Below are positions 27,338 through 38,212 of a DNA stretch of 64,000 nt, piece by piece. Under the pieces are notes generated by a model that saw only the letters and a program-made list of their open reading frames with translations, made no database searches and was not told where the DNA came from. The stretch lies in the NCBI RefSeq assembly GCF_000153205.1, contig NZ_CH672427.1, forward strand, positions 1,148,667 through 1,212,666, given 5' to 3'. Source of the stretch: Nitrococcus mobilis Nb-231 (lineage in GTDB: Bacteria > Pseudomonadota > Gammaproteobacteria > Nitrococcales > Nitrococcaceae). Every line of letters starts with the position of its first letter. Position 1 is the first letter of the stretch. The position numbers were made by a program, and so were the translations under genes.

Positions 27338-28555
27338 TCAGGTACGGTAATCCGCGTTGATCGTGATGTAGTCATAAGACAAATCACAAGTCCAAACGCT
27401 CGTTGCGGCATCGCCCCGGCCCAAGACGACCCGAATCTCGATCTCCGCTGCGCTCATGCGCGCCACCGCCTCGCTCTCTTGATAGGATCCGCTGCGAGCA
27501 CCGTTTTCGGCCACACAAAGATCATTCAGAAAGATTCGGACTCGCTCGAGCTCCATATCCGCAATGTCCGCACGCCCTACGGCCGCCAGGACACGGCCCC
27601 AGTTGGGGTCACCGGCAAACACTGCTGTCTTGACCAAAGGTGACTCGGCGATAGCAAATGCCACGCGTGCCGCTTCAGCCTCGTCAGCTGCCTCCGCTAC
27701 CGCTACATGCACCAGCCGCGTGGCGCCCTCACCGTCACGGACGATGGCCAGCGCCAGGGTCCGACAAACCTCACTCAATGCCGCTAGAAAACGCCGGCCG
27801 CTGTCACCCGCACCGTCGATCCGCACACCGGAACGTCCCGTCACCGCAAGCGCACAGGCATCGTTGGTGGAAGTATCTCCATCCACCGTGATCCGATTGA
27901 ACGAGACATCGACTGCGGCACCCAGAGCCTGCCGAGCCCAAACCGGATCAAGCACGGCATCGGTTGCTAGAAAAGCCAACATGGTGGCCATATCGGGGCG
28001 GATCATACCTGCCCCCTTGGCGATGCCGGTCAGCGTCACCGGTCGGCCCTCTATAGATATCACGCTGGAGGTCCCTTTAGGGCGAGTATCTGTGGTCATG
28101 ATGCCGTGGGCAGCGGCCTCCCAAGCATCGTCGGTTAGTTCCGCGAACGCGCTCGGTATCGCTCTGACGATCCGATCGACCGGCAAGGGCTCACCGATTA
28201 CCCCGGTAGAGAACATCAAGACCTCCGGCACGGCGCAACGGGCCTGCTCAGCCACTCGGCGCACGCAGCTCAGTGCATCACTGAGGCCTTGCGCCCCGTT
28301 GCCAGCATTAGCATAACCGGTATTGACCAACCAATAGCGCGGGTGGCAACTCGCTGCAAGGTGTTGCTCGGTAAGCAGGATAGGGGCCGCCCGGAAGCGG
28401 TTGCGGGTCAGCACGGCGCTGCAGTGCGCGCCTTCGGCTAGCTCGAATAATACCAGGTCACGCCGATTGGGTTTGCGAATGCCGGCCGCCACCGTACCGA
28501 GGCGCACGCCCGGAATCGGTCGAAGCCGCCCCAGCGAGCTCTCACCAACTGCCAT
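27338..28555 (-). CDS. argJ: Bifunctional ornithine acetyltransferase / N-acetylglutamate synthase
   Basis: A 405-residue self-cleaving Ntn-hydrolase-like enzyme of arginine synthesis that transfers acetyl from acetylornithine to glutamate. The autocleavage site is Ala190-Thr191 in RPDMATMLAF; Thr191 becomes the nucleophile. The oxyanion region (STGVIGEPLP) and the C-terminal NDLCVAENGARS are also present. The window thus holds an arginine biosynthetic gene and three arginine catabolic genes. It lies 12 bp after secA on the same strand. Confidence 0.95.
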   Translation of the reverse strand: MAVGESSLGRLRPIPGVRLGTVAAGIRKPNRRDLVLFELAEGAHCSAVLTRNRFRAAPILLTEQHLAASCHPRYWLVNTGYANAGNGAQGLSDALSCVRRVAEQARCAVPEVLMFSTGVIGEPLPVDRIVRAIPSAFAELTDDAWEAAAHGIMTTDTRPKGTSSVISIEGRPVTLTGIAKGAGMIRPDMATMLAFLATDAVLDPVWARQALGAAVDVSFNRITVDGDTSTNDACALAVTGRSGVRIDGAGDSGRRFLAALSEVCRTLALAIVRDGEGATRLVHVAVAEAADEAEAARVAFAIAESPLVKTAVFAGDPNWGRVLAAVGRADIADMELERVRIFLNDLCVAENGARSGSYQESEAVARMSAAEIEIRVVLGRGDAATSVWTCDLSYDYITINADYRT

Positions 28556-28567
28556 GGTCCGCGAGCC

Positions 28568-31282
28568 TCACTCAAGTTGGCCGTGACAATGCTTGTATTT
28601 TTTCCCGGAATCGCAGGGACAGAGCTGATTGCGACCGACCTTGCGTTGCGCGCGCACATAGGGCTTGGTAGAGGTATGTACCGCCGCGGCAACGGAATCA
28701 TGGTCATCGGCGGCCGCAAGGGTGTTTGCCTCTTCATGCTGGAACTGCATCGCTCCTTGCGGCTCAGTTGGCTGCTCGAGCACTCGCGCCTCCTCTTCGG
28801 TGCGCACTTGCACATGGCACAGAATCTTGATTGTTTCGCGCTTGATCCCTTCCAGCATTTCCTGAAACATCGCAAAGCCCTCGCGCTTGAACTCCTGCTT
28901 GGGATCACGCTGTGCCATGCCACGCAACCCGATCCCTTGGCGCAGATAGTCCATGGCCGCCAGGTGATCCTTCCAGTGAGAGTCCAGCACCTGGAGCAGA
29001 AAGCTCTTCTCGACTTGGCGCATGATCTCCGGGCCGATCGGTTCCTGCCTGAGCTCGTATTGCTCCTCGACCGCCTGCGCAATCCGCTCGCGCAGCGCCT
29101 CCTCGTGCAGCGCTTCCTCCTGATCGAGCCATTCCTGCACCGGTAGGCGGATGTTGAACTCCGCCTGCAGTGCCCCCTCCAGACCCGGTATATCCCATTG
29201 CTCATCGACGCTGTTGGGCGGGACATGCTCATCGATGACGCTGCCGATCACGTCCAAGCGCATGGCCTTGATGGTATCCGAGATTTCCTCGGCCTCGAGC
29301 AATTCATCGCGCTGCTGATAGATCACCTTGCGCTGATCGTTGGCGACATCGTCGAACTCGAGCAGGTGCTTGCGAATATCGAAGTTGTGCCCTTCGACCT
29401 TGCGCTGGGCATTCTCGATGACCCGCGAGACCATACCGCTCTCGATAGCCTCGCCCTCCTGCATACCCAGGCGCTGCATTAGCGAAGAGACGCGCTCGGA
29501 GGCGAAGATGCGCAGCAAGCTGTCCTCGAGCGAGAGGTAGAAACGGGTCGAACCCGGATCCCCCTGGCGGCCACAACGGCCGCGCAGCTGATTATCGATG
29601 CGCCGCGACTCGTGTCGCTCGGTGCCGATCACGTGCAGCCCGCCGGCCTCGAGCACCTGATTATGCCGCTTCTGCCATGCCTTGCGCAGTGCATCCAAGG
29701 TCGCCTCGTCGGGTTCATCGAGCGCTGCGATTTCGGCTTCCACGTTACCGCCCGGCACAATATCGGTACCGCGGCCGGCCATATTGGTCGCAATCGTCAC
29801 CGCACCCGCTCGCCCGGCTTGGGCAACGATCCCTGCCTCACGCTCATGCTGCTTGGCATTGAGGATCTCATGGGCGATGCCTTCCTTGTGTAATCGCTTG
29901 GAGATGTATTCCGAGTTCTCGATGGAGGTCGTGCCGACGAGCACCGGTTGGCCGCGCCGATGACAGTCTTTAATGGCTTCGACAATGGCCGCGTATTTCT
30001 CCCGCTGGGAGAGAAACACCAGGTCATGCAGGTCCTCTCGAATCATCGGCTTGTTGGTCGGGATGACCACGACCTCGAGGCCATAGATTTGCTGGAATTC
30101 AAAGGCCTCGGTATCCGCCGTTCCGGTCATGCCGGAGAGCTTGTCGTACATGCGGAAGTAATTCTGAAATGTAATCGAGGCGAGCGTCTGATTCTCAGCC
30201 TGGATCGGCACTCCCTCTTTAGCCTCGACGGCTTGGTGCAACCCTTCCGACCAGCGCCGCCCCGGCATGGCTCGACCAGTGAACTCATCGACGATGACGA
30301 TCTGCTGATCGCGTACCAGGTAGTGCACATCGCGTTGGTAGAGCGCATGCGCCCGCAAGGCAGCGTTCAAATGATGCAACATCGTGATGTTGCGGGCATC
30401 GTAGAGACTTTCCTCGGGCTGCAGAAGACCGACTTGCCTGAGCAATTCTTCGGCTCGTATTTGGCCTTCCTCGGTCAAAAAGGCCTGCCGAGCCTTTTCA
30501 TCGACAAGGTAATCCCCTGGGCCATCCTTCTCCTGCTGGCGAACGAGCCTGGGCACCAGCGTGTTCATCCGCAGGTAAAGCTCGCTGCTCTGCTCCGCCT
30601 GTCCCGAAATGATCAGCGGAGTACGCGCTTCATCGATGAGAATGGAATCGACTTCGTCGACGATCGCGTAATGACGGCTGCGCTGCATACGCTCATCCAC
30701 CCGCAGCGCCATGTTGTCACGCAAATAGTCGAAGCCGAACTCGTTATTGGTCCCGTAAATAATGTCCGCGCGGTAGGCCTCACGCTTCGCCGCCACCTCC
30801 ATGCCGGGCACGACCACACCGACCGACAGCCCTAGGAAGCGATAGATTTTGCCCATCCAATCGGCATCGCGGCGAGCCAGATAATCGTTGACGGTGACAA
30901 CATGCACGCCGGCGTCGGTCAACGCATTGAGGTAGGCGGCTAAGGTGGCGACAAGGGTTTTACCCTCGCCTGTTTTCATCTCGGCAATTTTGCCCTCGTG
31001 CAGAACCATGCCACCGATGAGCTGAACGTCGAAATGACGCATAGCAACCGTGCGTTGCCCCGCCTCTCGAACGACCGCAAACGCCTCCGGGAGCAACTCG
31101 TCCAAGTGCTCACCGTTACGATAACGGTCGCGGAATTCGTCCGTTTTTCGGCGCAGCTCGGCATCGGAGAGCGCCTGCATCGCACCCTCCAGAGCGTTGA
31201 TTTGCCCAACGGCCTTGCGCATTCTCCGGATGACGCGATCATTACGACTACCGAATACCTTCTTCGCGATGGTGTTCAGCAT
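28568..31282 (-). CDS. secA: Preprotein translocase ATPase SecA
   Basis: A 904-residue motor of Sec export. Walker A MKTGEGKT and DEAD-like [13 protein letters not shown] lie in NBD1, the preprotein cross-linking domain follows, and motif VI reads [16 protein letters not shown]. The C-terminus is the zinc-binding SecB-interacting tail with [14 protein letters not shown]. Length and order are standard. Oriented head-to-head with dciA; a 124-bp gap holds both promoters. No secM gene is found between it and lpxC. Confidence 0.98.
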   Translation of the reverse strand: MLNTIAKKVFGSRNDRVIRRMRKAVGQINALEGAMQALSDAELRRKTDEFRDRYRNGEHLDELLPEAFAVVREAGQRTVAMRHFDVQLIGGMVLHEGKIAEMKTGEGKTLVATLAAYLNALTDAGVHVVTVNDYLARRDADWMGKIYRFLGLSVGVVVPGMEVAAKREAYRADIIYGTNNEFGFDYLRDNMALRVDERMQRSRHYAIVDEVDSILIDEARTPLIISGQAEQSSELYLRMNTLVPRLVRQQEKDGPGDYLVDEKARQAFLTEEGQIRAEELLRQVGLLQPEESLYDARNITMLHHLNAALRAHALYQRDVHYLVRDQQIVIVDEFTGRAMPGRRWSEGLHQAVEAKEGVPIQAENQTLASITFQNYFRMYDKLSGMTGTADTEAFEFQQIYGLEVVVIPTNKPMIREDLHDLVFLSQREKYAAIVEAIKDCHRRGQPVLVGTTSIENSEYISKRLHKEGIAHEILNAKQHEREAGIVAQAGRAGAVTIATNMAGRGTDIVPGGNVEAEIAALDEPDEATLDALRKAWQKRHNQVLEAGGLHVIGTERHESRRIDNQLRGRCGRQGDPGSTRFYLSLEDSLLRIFASERVSSLMQRLGMQEGEAIESGMVSRVIENAQRKVEGHNFDIRKHLLEFDDVANDQRKVIYQQRDELLEAEEISDTIKAMRLDVIGSVIDEHVPPNSVDEQWDIPGLEGALQAEFNIRLPVQEWLDQEEALHEEALRERIAQAVEEQYELRQEPIGPEIMRQVEKSFLLQVLDSHWKDHLAAMDYLRQGIGLRGMAQRDPKQEFKREGFAMFQEMLEGIKRETIKILCHVQVRTEEEARVLEQPTEPQGAMQFQHEEANTLAAADDHDSVAAAVHTSTKPYVRAQRKVGRNQLCPCDSGKKYKHCHGQLE

Positions 31283-31406
31283 AAGGTACTCACCCGAGTG
31301 GGTTTAGCTCGCATGGATAACGGGGCGGCTCGGCCACCGTGAGGGGCCCGCCCACGACCTGAACGGGAAGAAGCTGTACTATAGCGTATCTGTCGATGAA
31401 TTTTTA

Positions 31407-31916
31407 ATGCAAACATGGGTTCAATTGCTACCGCCGCCCCTAAAAATGACTGCTTTTGACGATCATCCACACGATCACCGAGGTCCGCAGAGCCTACAGT
31501 GGTGGTTCCGCGAGGATCGTGGCGTCTTGGCCCGAATTGCCCAGTCGACCCGTACCAACACCCGCCTGCAGCGACAATTGCAGGCCTTGCTGCCGCCGGA
31601 GCTAACCGGGCATTGGCGCGTGGCGAAGCTCGATGTACAGACCTTATGCCTTGCCACCGAAAACCCACTGTGGGCTACTCAACTGCGCTATCGCCGCACG
31701 CTCTTGCTGCGCGGTGCCGAAGCTATTTTGGGACAACGCCCACGGCAACTCCAAATCCGGATCGAGCCAAGTATGAGCGCGCGCCGACCGGCGCAGCCGG
31801 CGCGCTTGCTGTCCGCGAGTGCCGCCGAGAGCCTGCGGCGCAGCGCCGCGTGCATGGACCCTGGTCCATTGCGCGCGGCGTTGCTGCGGCTTGCCTCACG
31901 GCACCGGCCAAAGTGA
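31407..31916 (+). CDS. dciA: DciA (DUF721) replicative helicase loader
   Basis: A 169-residue basic protein. The central part, WRVAKLDVQTLCLATENPLWATQLRYRRTLLL, has the DUF721 pattern of alternating strand and Trp-Ala helix, shared with DciA, which loads DnaB in bacteria without DnaC. The N-terminus may start at 31407 or at ATG 31446; neither has a clear ribosome-binding site. Its stop is 4 bp from the lpxC stop (tail-to-tail). The secA-dciA-lpxC arrangement is conserved in gammaproteobacteria. Confidence 0.78.
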   Translation: MQTWVQLLPPPLKMTAFDDHPHDHRGPQSLQWWFREDRGVLARIAQSTRTNTRLQRQLQALLPPELTGHWRVAKLDVQTLCLATENPLWATQLRYRRTLLLRGAEAILGQRPRQLQIRIEPSMSARRPAQPARLLSASAAESLRRSAACMDPGPLRAALLRLASRHRPK

Positions 31917-31920
31917 TGCC

Positions 31921-32832
31921 TCAGACTGCGGCCAGCGGCTGTTCGAAAGCGATGGGAACCTCCGCGACATGATCGAATGTGACCCGTTCCCAAGCGTCAC
32001 GCTCGGACAGCAGCCTCTGCAGTAATTTGTTGTTCAGCGCATGCCCAGACTTGTAGCCCTGGAAGGCACCGATCAGGCTGTGACCGAGTAAATAAAGATC
32101 GCCGATGGCATCCAGGATTTTGTGTTTGACGAATTCATCACCGTAGCGCAAGCCGTCCTCATTGAGGATACGGTGATGATCGATCACGATCGCATTGTCC
32201 AAACTGCCACCCAGCGCCAACCTACTCTGTTGTAACTGTTTAATATCGCGCATAAACCCGAAGGTGCGCGCGCGACTTATCTCCTTGATGAAGGACGTGG
32301 TGGAGAACTCGAGCTCCCCGTGCTGCGGCCTGGAATTGAACATGGGATGATCGAATTCTAAAGTGAACGAGACCTTTAGGCCTTCGAACGGCGCCAAAGC
32401 CACCCATTTTTCACCGTCACTGACGCACAACCGGCGTTTGATGCGAATGAACGATTTGCCTTCTGTTTGTTCCCGGATTCCCGCCGAGCGAATCAAAAAC
32501 ACGAACGGTCCGGCGCTGCCGTCCATGATGGGCACCTCGGGGGCGCTCAGATCAATATAGGCGTTGTCTATCCCCAGCCCCGCCAAGGCAGAGAGCAGAT
32601 GCTCCACCGTGGAGACCCGCACCCCGTCCTGGACCAAGCAGGTCGATAGCGATGTATCACCTACGTTGTCAGGATGGGCGCGGATCTCCACCGGTTTTTC
32701 CAGGTCGACCCGACGGAATACGATGCCGGTATTGGATGGTGCCGGCCGCATCGTTAAACATACCTTCTCACCTGTATGCAGACCGACACCAGTTGCCCGG
32801 ATACTGTTCTTGAGCGTGCGTTGCGGTATCAT
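31921..32832 (-). CDS. lpxC: UDP-3-O-acyl-N-acetylglucosamine deacetylase LpxC
   Basis: A 303-residue zinc deacetylase, the committed step of lipid A synthesis. Zinc ligands are in [14 protein letters not shown] and HKILDAIGD; the core motif [12 protein letters not shown] is intact. The start was placed at ATG 32832 ([21 protein letters not shown]), which has AAGGAAG upstream and fits the 305-residue E. coli enzyme; the frame is open 48 nt further. Last gene of the division cluster, separated from ftsZ by 164 bp with room for its own promoter. Confidence 0.97.
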   Translation of the reverse strand: MIPQRTLKNSIRATGVGLHTGEKVCLTMRPAPSNTGIVFRRVDLEKPVEIRAHPDNVGDTSLSTCLVQDGVRVSTVEHLLSALAGLGIDNAYIDLSAPEVPIMDGSAGPFVFLIRSAGIREQTEGKSFIRIKRRLCVSDGEKWVALAPFEGLKVSFTLEFDHPMFNSRPQHGELEFSTTSFIKEISRARTFGFMRDIKQLQQSRLALGGSLDNAIVIDHHRILNEDGLRYGDEFVKHKILDAIGDLYLLGHSLIGAFQGYKSGHALNNKLLQRLLSERDAWERVTFDHVAEVPIAFEQPLAAV

Positions 32833-32996
32833 TTCGCTTCCTTTTTCCCCACCCCCTCGTGACATTAACCACCTGGTCAAGGCACGCCGTCCGGATTAGG
32901 GCCCCTGATTATCATTTTCGATAAACGAATACCCGCCGGTTCGGCCGCTATGGTAAACGATAAGGGCCATGCGTTTTAGTCATAAAACCCTTAGGC

Positions 32997-34139
32997 TCAA
33001 TCCGCTTGGCGACGTAGAAACGCCGGAATATCCAAATAGTCTAAATCACCGTCGGCCTGTACCGGATAGCGGTCGTTGGCCGCTTGCTTACGGATGATCG
33101 TCGGCCGATCGAGCTTGCTGTAGTCGATCTCGCCGCTCGCCGTGCGGGCCACCGGTCGAACCCGCGATTCCAATGCCTCTACCGGATTACCGAGTCCCGT
33201 GGCTACCACCGTGACCCTAAGTTCGTCCTCGAGCTCCGGATCGATCACCGTGCCCACCACCACGGTGGCATCGTCCGCGGCGAGCTCCTTGACCGCGTTG
33301 CCGACCTCGTCAAATTCGCCGATGGACAGCTCCAAGCCAGCGGTCACATTGACCAGAATGCCACGCGCACCGGAGATGTTGGCATCCTCCAACAACGGGC
33401 AGGCGATGGCACGCTCGGCGGCTTCGCGCGCCCGCCCTTGTCCACACGCCGCACCTGAGCCCATAACGGCCATACCCATCTCCGCCATAACTGTGCGCAC
33501 ATCGGCAAAGTCAACATTGATCACGCCGGGGCGGGTGATGAGCTCGGCAATGCCCTTGACCGCACCGAGCAACACATCATTGGCCGCTTTGAAAGCATTG
33601 AGTAGGGTCAGTTCCTTGCCCAGCACGGTGAGCAGCTTTTCGTTAGGGATGGTAATCAACGAGTCGACATGGCGACTAAGCTCCTTGATGCCCTCACTAG
33701 CCACTTGCATACGCTTACCGGCTTCGAAGCTAAACGGTTTGGTGACCACGGCCACCGTCAGGATGCCCAATCCTTTGGCGATCTCCGCGACCACGGGTGC
33801 CGCGCCGGTACCCGTGCCACCACCCATGCCGGCGGTGATGAATACCATATCGGCCCCTTCCAACACCTCAGCGATCCGATCTCGGTCCTCCATCGCCGCT
33901 TCGCGGCCCACGTTCGGGTTTGCCCCGGCCCCGAGCCCCTTCGTGATGCTCGACCCGAGTTGCAAAGCCGTTTTGGCTGAGGTGTTTTGCAGCGCCTGGG
34001 CATCGGTATTCGCATAAATGAAATCGACGCCCTCGATATCGGCCGCCGCCATATGCTGCACGGCATTACCGCCGCCGCCCCCGACCCCGATTACCTTAAT
34101 GACAGCACTCTGACTATAGGAGTCCATCAGCTCGAACAT
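32997..34139 (-). CDS. ftsZ: Cell division GTPase FtsZ
   Basis: A 380-residue tubulin homologue forming the Z ring. The tubulin signature GGGTGTG, the switch regions and T7-loop (NVDFADVRTVM) are present. The conserved C-terminal peptide DYLDIPAFLRRQ binds FtsA, ZipA and ZapD. The start is ATG 34139 (MFELMDSYSQSAVIKVIGVGG) with a GGAGG ribosome-binding site. The linker is short, about 35 residues. It follows ftsA by 59 bp. Confidence 0.98.
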   Translation of the reverse strand: MFELMDSYSQSAVIKVIGVGGGGGNAVQHMAAADIEGVDFIYANTDAQALQNTSAKTALQLGSSITKGLGAGANPNVGREAAMEDRDRIAEVLEGADMVFITAGMGGGTGTGAAPVVAEIAKGLGILTVAVVTKPFSFEAGKRMQVASEGIKELSRHVDSLITIPNEKLLTVLGKELTLLNAFKAANDVLLGAVKGIAELITRPGVINVDFADVRTVMAEMGMAVMGSGAACGQGRAREAAERAIACPLLEDANISGARGILVNVTAGLELSIGEFDEVGNAVKELAADDATVVVGTVIDPELEDELRVTVVATGLGNPVEALESRVRPVARTASGEIDYSKLDRPTIIRKQAANDRYPVQADGDLDYLDIPAFLRRQAD

Positions 34140-34198
34140 GATCCACCTCCAGTTGCTACCCAGCTCTTCAATCTGCCTACCACTAACTACTCCAGTAA

Positions 34199-35437
34199 TT
34201 AGCAGTTGCCCTGAAACCAACCTTTCATGCGTTGCCAAAGCCCGGCGATCCCACCGTCCGCCGCATTGAGCTCCATTCGATGGCTGCCGCGGCTATTGCT
34301 GCCGAATAGGAGCAAGCCGAGTCCGGTTGCATAGACGGGATTACACACAACATCGCTGAGGCCGGTGGCATGCTTGGGCATTCCAAGTCGCACCGGCATA
34401 TGGAAGACCTCTTCGGCAAGGTCGATCACTCCTTCCATCTTGGCGCTGCCACCGGTCAACACGATGCCGGCGGCGATCAGATCCTCGAAACCACTACGCC
34501 GCAACTCCGCCTGCACCAAGCTCATCAGTTCCTCATAGCGCGGTTCGACAACTTCCGCCAACGTCTGCCGGGACAGCCGTCGCGGCGGCCGATCGGCAAC
34601 CGATGGCACCTCGATGGTCTCCTCCGCGCTCGCCAACTGGGAGAGAGCACAGGCATAGCGAACCTTGATCTCCTCGGCATACTGGGTCGGCGTACGCAAC
34701 GCCACCGCGATGTCATTGGTAACCTGATCGCCGGCGATCGGGATCACCGCGGTATGGCGAATCGCGCCGTCGGTAAATACCGCGACATCAGTGGTGCCGC
34801 CACCGATGTCGACCAGGCACACACCGAGCTCTTTTTCGTCGTCGGTGAGCACTGACTGACTGGAGGCAAGCTGTTGGAGGATGATATCGTCGGCTTCCAA
34901 ACCGCAGCGGCGCACGCACTTGATGATGTTCTGGGCGGCACTCACAGCGCCTGTCACCATGTGCACCTTCGCCTCCAGCCGGACTCCGGACATCCCGATC
35001 GGCTCGCGAATGCCCTCCTGACTGTCGATCAAAAACTCCTGGGGCAGGATATGGATGATCTTCTGGTCTGCCGGGATAGCAACGGCGCGGGCGGCGTCGA
35101 TCACCCGCTCGACATCTCCCGCGGTCACCTCTTTGTCTCGGATCGCCACGATCCCATGTGAATTCAGCGAGCGTACGTGGCTCCCGGAAATGCCCGCGTA
35201 AACCGAATGGATCTGGCAGCCGGCCATGAGTTCGGCTTCCTCCACTGCGCGCTGGATTGACTGCACGGTCGATTCGATATTGACCACGACCCCTTTTTTT
35301 AGTCCACGAGACGGATGCGAGCCGATACCGACGACTTCGACCTCGCCGGCGGGCTTGGTTTCACCCACGATTGCGGCCACTTTCGAGGTTCCGATATCTA
35401 ACCCTACGAGTAAGCTGCGTTCCTGTTTCTTTGTCAT
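34199..35437 (-). CDS. ftsA: Cell division protein FtsA
   Basis: A 412-residue actin-like ATPase that tethers FtsZ to the membrane. LLVGLDIGTSKVAAIVGE opens the fold, CLVDIGGGTTDVAVF is the phosphate-2 loop, and GIVLTGGSAKMEGV the adenosine motif. The C-terminal amphipathic helix GLWQRMKGWFQGN is the membrane-targeting sequence. ATG 35437 has AGGA upstream; the frame is open 30 nt further. Stands between ftsQ and ftsZ as usual. Confidence 0.98.
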   Translation of the reverse strand: MTKKQERSLLVGLDIGTSKVAAIVGETKPAGEVEVVGIGSHPSRGLKKGVVVNIESTVQSIQRAVEEAELMAGCQIHSVYAGISGSHVRSLNSHGIVAIRDKEVTAGDVERVIDAARAVAIPADQKIIHILPQEFLIDSQEGIREPIGMSGVRLEAKVHMVTGAVSAAQNIIKCVRRCGLEADDIILQQLASSQSVLTDDEKELGVCLVDIGGGTTDVAVFTDGAIRHTAVIPIAGDQVTNDIAVALRTPTQYAEEIKVRYACALSQLASAEETIEVPSVADRPPRRLSRQTLAEVVEPRYEELMSLVQAELRRSGFEDLIAAGIVLTGGSAKMEGVIDLAEEVFHMPVRLGMPKHATGLSDVVCNPVYATGLGLLLFGSNSRGSHRMELNAADGGIAGLWQRMKGWFQGNC

Positions 35438-35587
35438 GCACTCAATCCTTTCGGACCGTTCGAGCACCGGTCATCTCATCCTGGCCCCGATCGCACGGGT
35501 ACCGCGCCGCCGATCCTCTGGACGCGTTCTTTAAGCAATTCCATACCGCGCTCGGAGACACGGTCCATCGAAACCAATCACTCCAGT

Positions 35588-36382
35588 TCATTCGCCACGT
35601 CCTCGTGCATGAGTCAACTCGGCCGACTCGGCCCAGCGAATCGACAAACCATTCGGATAACGCAGATCGGCGACGCGCAAAACCCGACTCCGACCGGCTG
35701 TAAGATGCGGCCAAACCGCCGCGAACTGCCGCAACCGCACCTCGACGTGCTCGCGACCGATCCGGATCACGGCACCGTCGTCTAGTCTGGCCGTCCAGGA
35801 GCGACGCGCATCCAGTACCAAACCGGCCAATTTCAGGCCTACCGCATTTAGCTGCTTCTGGTAACGATGAAACTGCCGCAAGACTCGACTTTCGCTGCCC
35901 TCGGGCCCGGCCAGGTGCGGCAACCCTTTTGGTAGAATGCTCGGGCGAAAGGCCTCACCCCGATCATTAAGCAGCGCCGTTTTACCCCAGCGCGCCACCG
36001 CCACCTGCTCCGTTAAGCTGATTCGCAACGCATCCGGCCAGACTCGATGCACCGTGGCGTGATCGACCCACGGCAGCGCCTCCACCGCTAATCGTACCGC
36101 GGTTACATTCACGCCCAGCAGGCCGCCACGCAGCAAGGGTCCGATAGCCGAACGCAGATGGGCCTCGGAGACATGGATCAGATCCCCCTCCAGCGCCACC
36201 GTGTGCAGCGGCAACCACCGCTCAACAGGCAAGCGCCGCAGAGCCAGTGCGCTGCTGCCCACAATCAACATCGCCAGTACGGCCAGCGCCAGACTGCGCA
36301 TCGCTGCGAAACCTACTCTCGGGCTTTGCCGCGGGTCATCACCCCAGCGCACGGCATTCGACTCCATGCTCACCGCGCTCAT
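35588..36382 (-). CDS. ftsQ: Cell division protein FtsQ
   Basis: A 264-residue bitopic division protein. A cytoplasmic tail of about 30 residues and one membrane helix (SLALAVLAMLIVGSSALAL) precede the POTRA domain (TVALEGDLIHVSEAHLRSAI) and the beta-domain. It links FtsBL to the rest of the divisome. ATG 36382 overlaps the ddl stop as ATGA. A 150-bp gap to ftsA probably holds a promoter for ftsAZ. Confidence 0.95.
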   Translation of the reverse strand: MSAVSMESNAVRWGDDPRQSPRVGFAAMRSLALAVLAMLIVGSSALALRRLPVERWLPLHTVALEGDLIHVSEAHLRSAIGPLLRGGLLGVNVTAVRLAVEALPWVDHATVHRVWPDALRISLTEQVAVARWGKTALLNDRGEAFRPSILPKGLPHLAGPEGSESRVLRQFHRYQKQLNAVGLKLAGLVLDARRSWTARLDDGAVIRIGREHVEVRLRQFAAVWPHLTAGRSRVLRVADLRYPNGLSIRWAESAELTHARGRGE

Positions 36383-37326
36383 TGCAGACCTCGGCTGCGC
36401 CAACTGCTCAGCAGAATCCGCCAAACCAGCTCATCCATATCGAGCCCAGCCGCCCGGGCTGCCATCGGGACCAAGGAGTGATCCGTCATACCCGGCACAG
36501 TATTGACTTCCAGTAACCAAGCGACGCCCTCCGCGTCACGCAGCAAATCGACCCGCCCCCAACCACTGCCGCCCACAGCCTCGAAAGCCGCGGCCGCGAG
36601 TTCCGCCAGTGCCGCCTCTGCTAAGGCCACCAATCCGCAAGGACAATGCAAGCGTGTCTCAGCGGCGCGGTATTTGGCATCAAAGTCATAAAATACGCCG
36701 GCCGACTCGATCCGGATCACCGGCAATGCCTGCTCACCGAGTAAGCTCACCGTATACTCTTGCCCGTCGATCCAGCGCTCGGCAAAAACCTCGCGGTCAT
36801 AACGGCAAGCTTTGCGCCAGGCTTCCAACAGCGCGGCGGACCCGTTCACACGCGTCATACCCAGACTGGAGCCCTCACGATTCGGCTTGACCATGACCGG
36901 ATAGCCGAGTTCGGCCTCCACTCGGTCGAGTGCGGCCTCCGAGTCCAGCCGCAGAAAGGCCGGTGTTGGCAACCCCAAGGCACGCCAGACCAGTTTGGTG
37001 CGCAGCTTGTCCATACCCAGCGCCGATCCCAACACGCCGGTGCCGGTGTAAGGCAGGCCCATGACCTCCAAAGCACCTTGGATCACGCCGTCCTCACCGC
37101 CACGGCCATGAAGCGCGATAAAAGCGCGATCGAATTCGCCGAGCGCGCCGAGCGGGCGCTCATCAGGATCGATGTGGTGAGCCTCGACTCCGCGGCGGCG
37201 CAGCGCTTCCAAAACGACTGCGCCGCTCTGCAGAGATATTTCGCGCTCAGCCGACCAGCCGCCGGCCAGCACCGCCACGCGTCCTACCGCCGCGCGACCC
37301 GAGCCGGTGGAATCAACCGCCAGCAT
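36379..37326 (-). CDS. ddlB: D-alanine--D-alanine ligase
   Basis: A 315-residue ATP-grasp ligase that makes the D-Ala-D-Ala dipeptide of peptidoglycan. Substrate motif GGWSAEREISLQSG, ALHGRGGEDG, the ATP-binding PVMVKPNREGSSLGMTRV and metal-binding LLEVNTVPGMTDHSL are intact. The start at ATG 37326 overlaps murB by 14 nt. Position between murB and ftsQ is that of DdlB in the dcw cluster. Confidence 0.96.
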   Translation of the reverse strand: MLAVDSTGSGRAAVGRVAVLAGGWSAEREISLQSGAVVLEALRRRGVEAHHIDPDERPLGALGEFDRAFIALHGRGGEDGVIQGALEVMGLPYTGTGVLGSALGMDKLRTKLVWRALGLPTPAFLRLDSEAALDRVEAELGYPVMVKPNREGSSLGMTRVNGSAALLEAWRKACRYDREVFAERWIDGQEYTVSLLGEQALPVIRIESAGVFYDFDAKYRAAETRLHCPCGLVALAEAALAELAAAAFEAVGGSGWGRVDLLRDAEGVAWLLEVNTVPGMTDHSLVPMAARAAGLDMDELVWRILLSSWRSRGLQ

Positions 37327-38212
37327 GGCTTGGCGCCTCCCCGACAATGCACACCTCGGTCTGCAGTTCCACCCCATAGAGATCGCGGATCCGGCCGCGC
37401 ACGTAACCGATCAGCCGCTCAATATCCGCAGCCGTGGCCGCGCCGTGGTTGAGGATGAAATTGGCATGCTTCGTGGATACACAGGCCTCCCCGAAACCTC
37501 GGCCTTTCAAGCCCGCCTGCTCGATCAAACGGGCTGCGAAATCGCCCGGCGGATTGCGGAACACCGAGCCGCAACTCGGGCGCCCCAACGGTTGCGTCGC
37601 CCCGCGCCGTGCCAACAGAGCCCGCACGCGCGCATGTAAAGCCTGCGGGTCGCCACCGGGCTCGAACCGCAGCGTAGCGCCCAAAAATACCTCCGGCCCC
37701 GGAGCGCTCACCGTGCGATAGCCGACCCGGTATTCGCCCGGACTGCGTCGATGCCGCACACCGTCTCGATCAAGCGTCTCGAGCGCCACCACTCGCGACC
37801 AAGTCTCGGCGCCCCACGCCCCAGCATTCATAGCCAGCGCGCCACCCACCGTGCCCGGAATACCGATCAGAAACTCCGCTCCCGCCAAACCCCATCGTAC
37901 GCACGCCCGCGCCACTTTAGCGCAGGCCACCCCGGCGCCGATGCGCACGCACCCGCCTGGCAATTGCTCCAAGGCGGTCAAAGCCGTGCGGGTTTGAATT
38001 ACCGTTCCCCGCACACCACCGTCGCGCACCAAAAGGTTGCTGCCCAGACCGAGCCAGACCACCGGTTCAGTCGCGGGCAGCTGACGCACGAACGCCACCA
38101 AGTCCTCGACGTCAGCCGGCTCGAAGAACCGCTTGGCATACCCACCAGCCCGCCATGAGGTGTGCCGCCGCATCGGCTCGTTCTCACGCAGAGTCCCGCG
38201 CCAAAGCGTCAC
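37313..38212 (-). CDS. murB: UDP-N-acetylenolpyruvoylglucosamine reductase
   Basis: A 299-residue FAD enzyme producing UDP-MurNAc. FAD-binding blocks [16 protein letters not shown] and [18 protein letters not shown], and catalytic Ser in [11 protein letters not shown], are present. No ATG lies at the family start; GTG 38212 overlaps the murC stop as GTGA and gives the expected N-terminus, so I chose it. The longer open frame upstream overlaps murC and is not coding. Confidence 0.93.
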   Translation of the reverse strand: MTLWRGTLRENEPMRRHTSWRAGGYAKRFFEPADVEDLVAFVRQLPATEPVVWLGLGSNLLVRDGGVRGTVIQTRTALTALEQLPGGCVRIGAGVACAKVARACVRWGLAGAEFLIGIPGTVGGALAMNAGAWGAETWSRVVALETLDRDGVRHRRSPGEYRVGYRTVSAPGPEVFLGATLRFEPGGDPQALHARVRALLARRGATQPLGRPSCGSVFRNPPGDFAARLIEQAGLKGRGFGEACVSTKHANFILNHGAATAADIERLIGYVRGRIRDLYGVELQTEVCIVGEAPSHAGG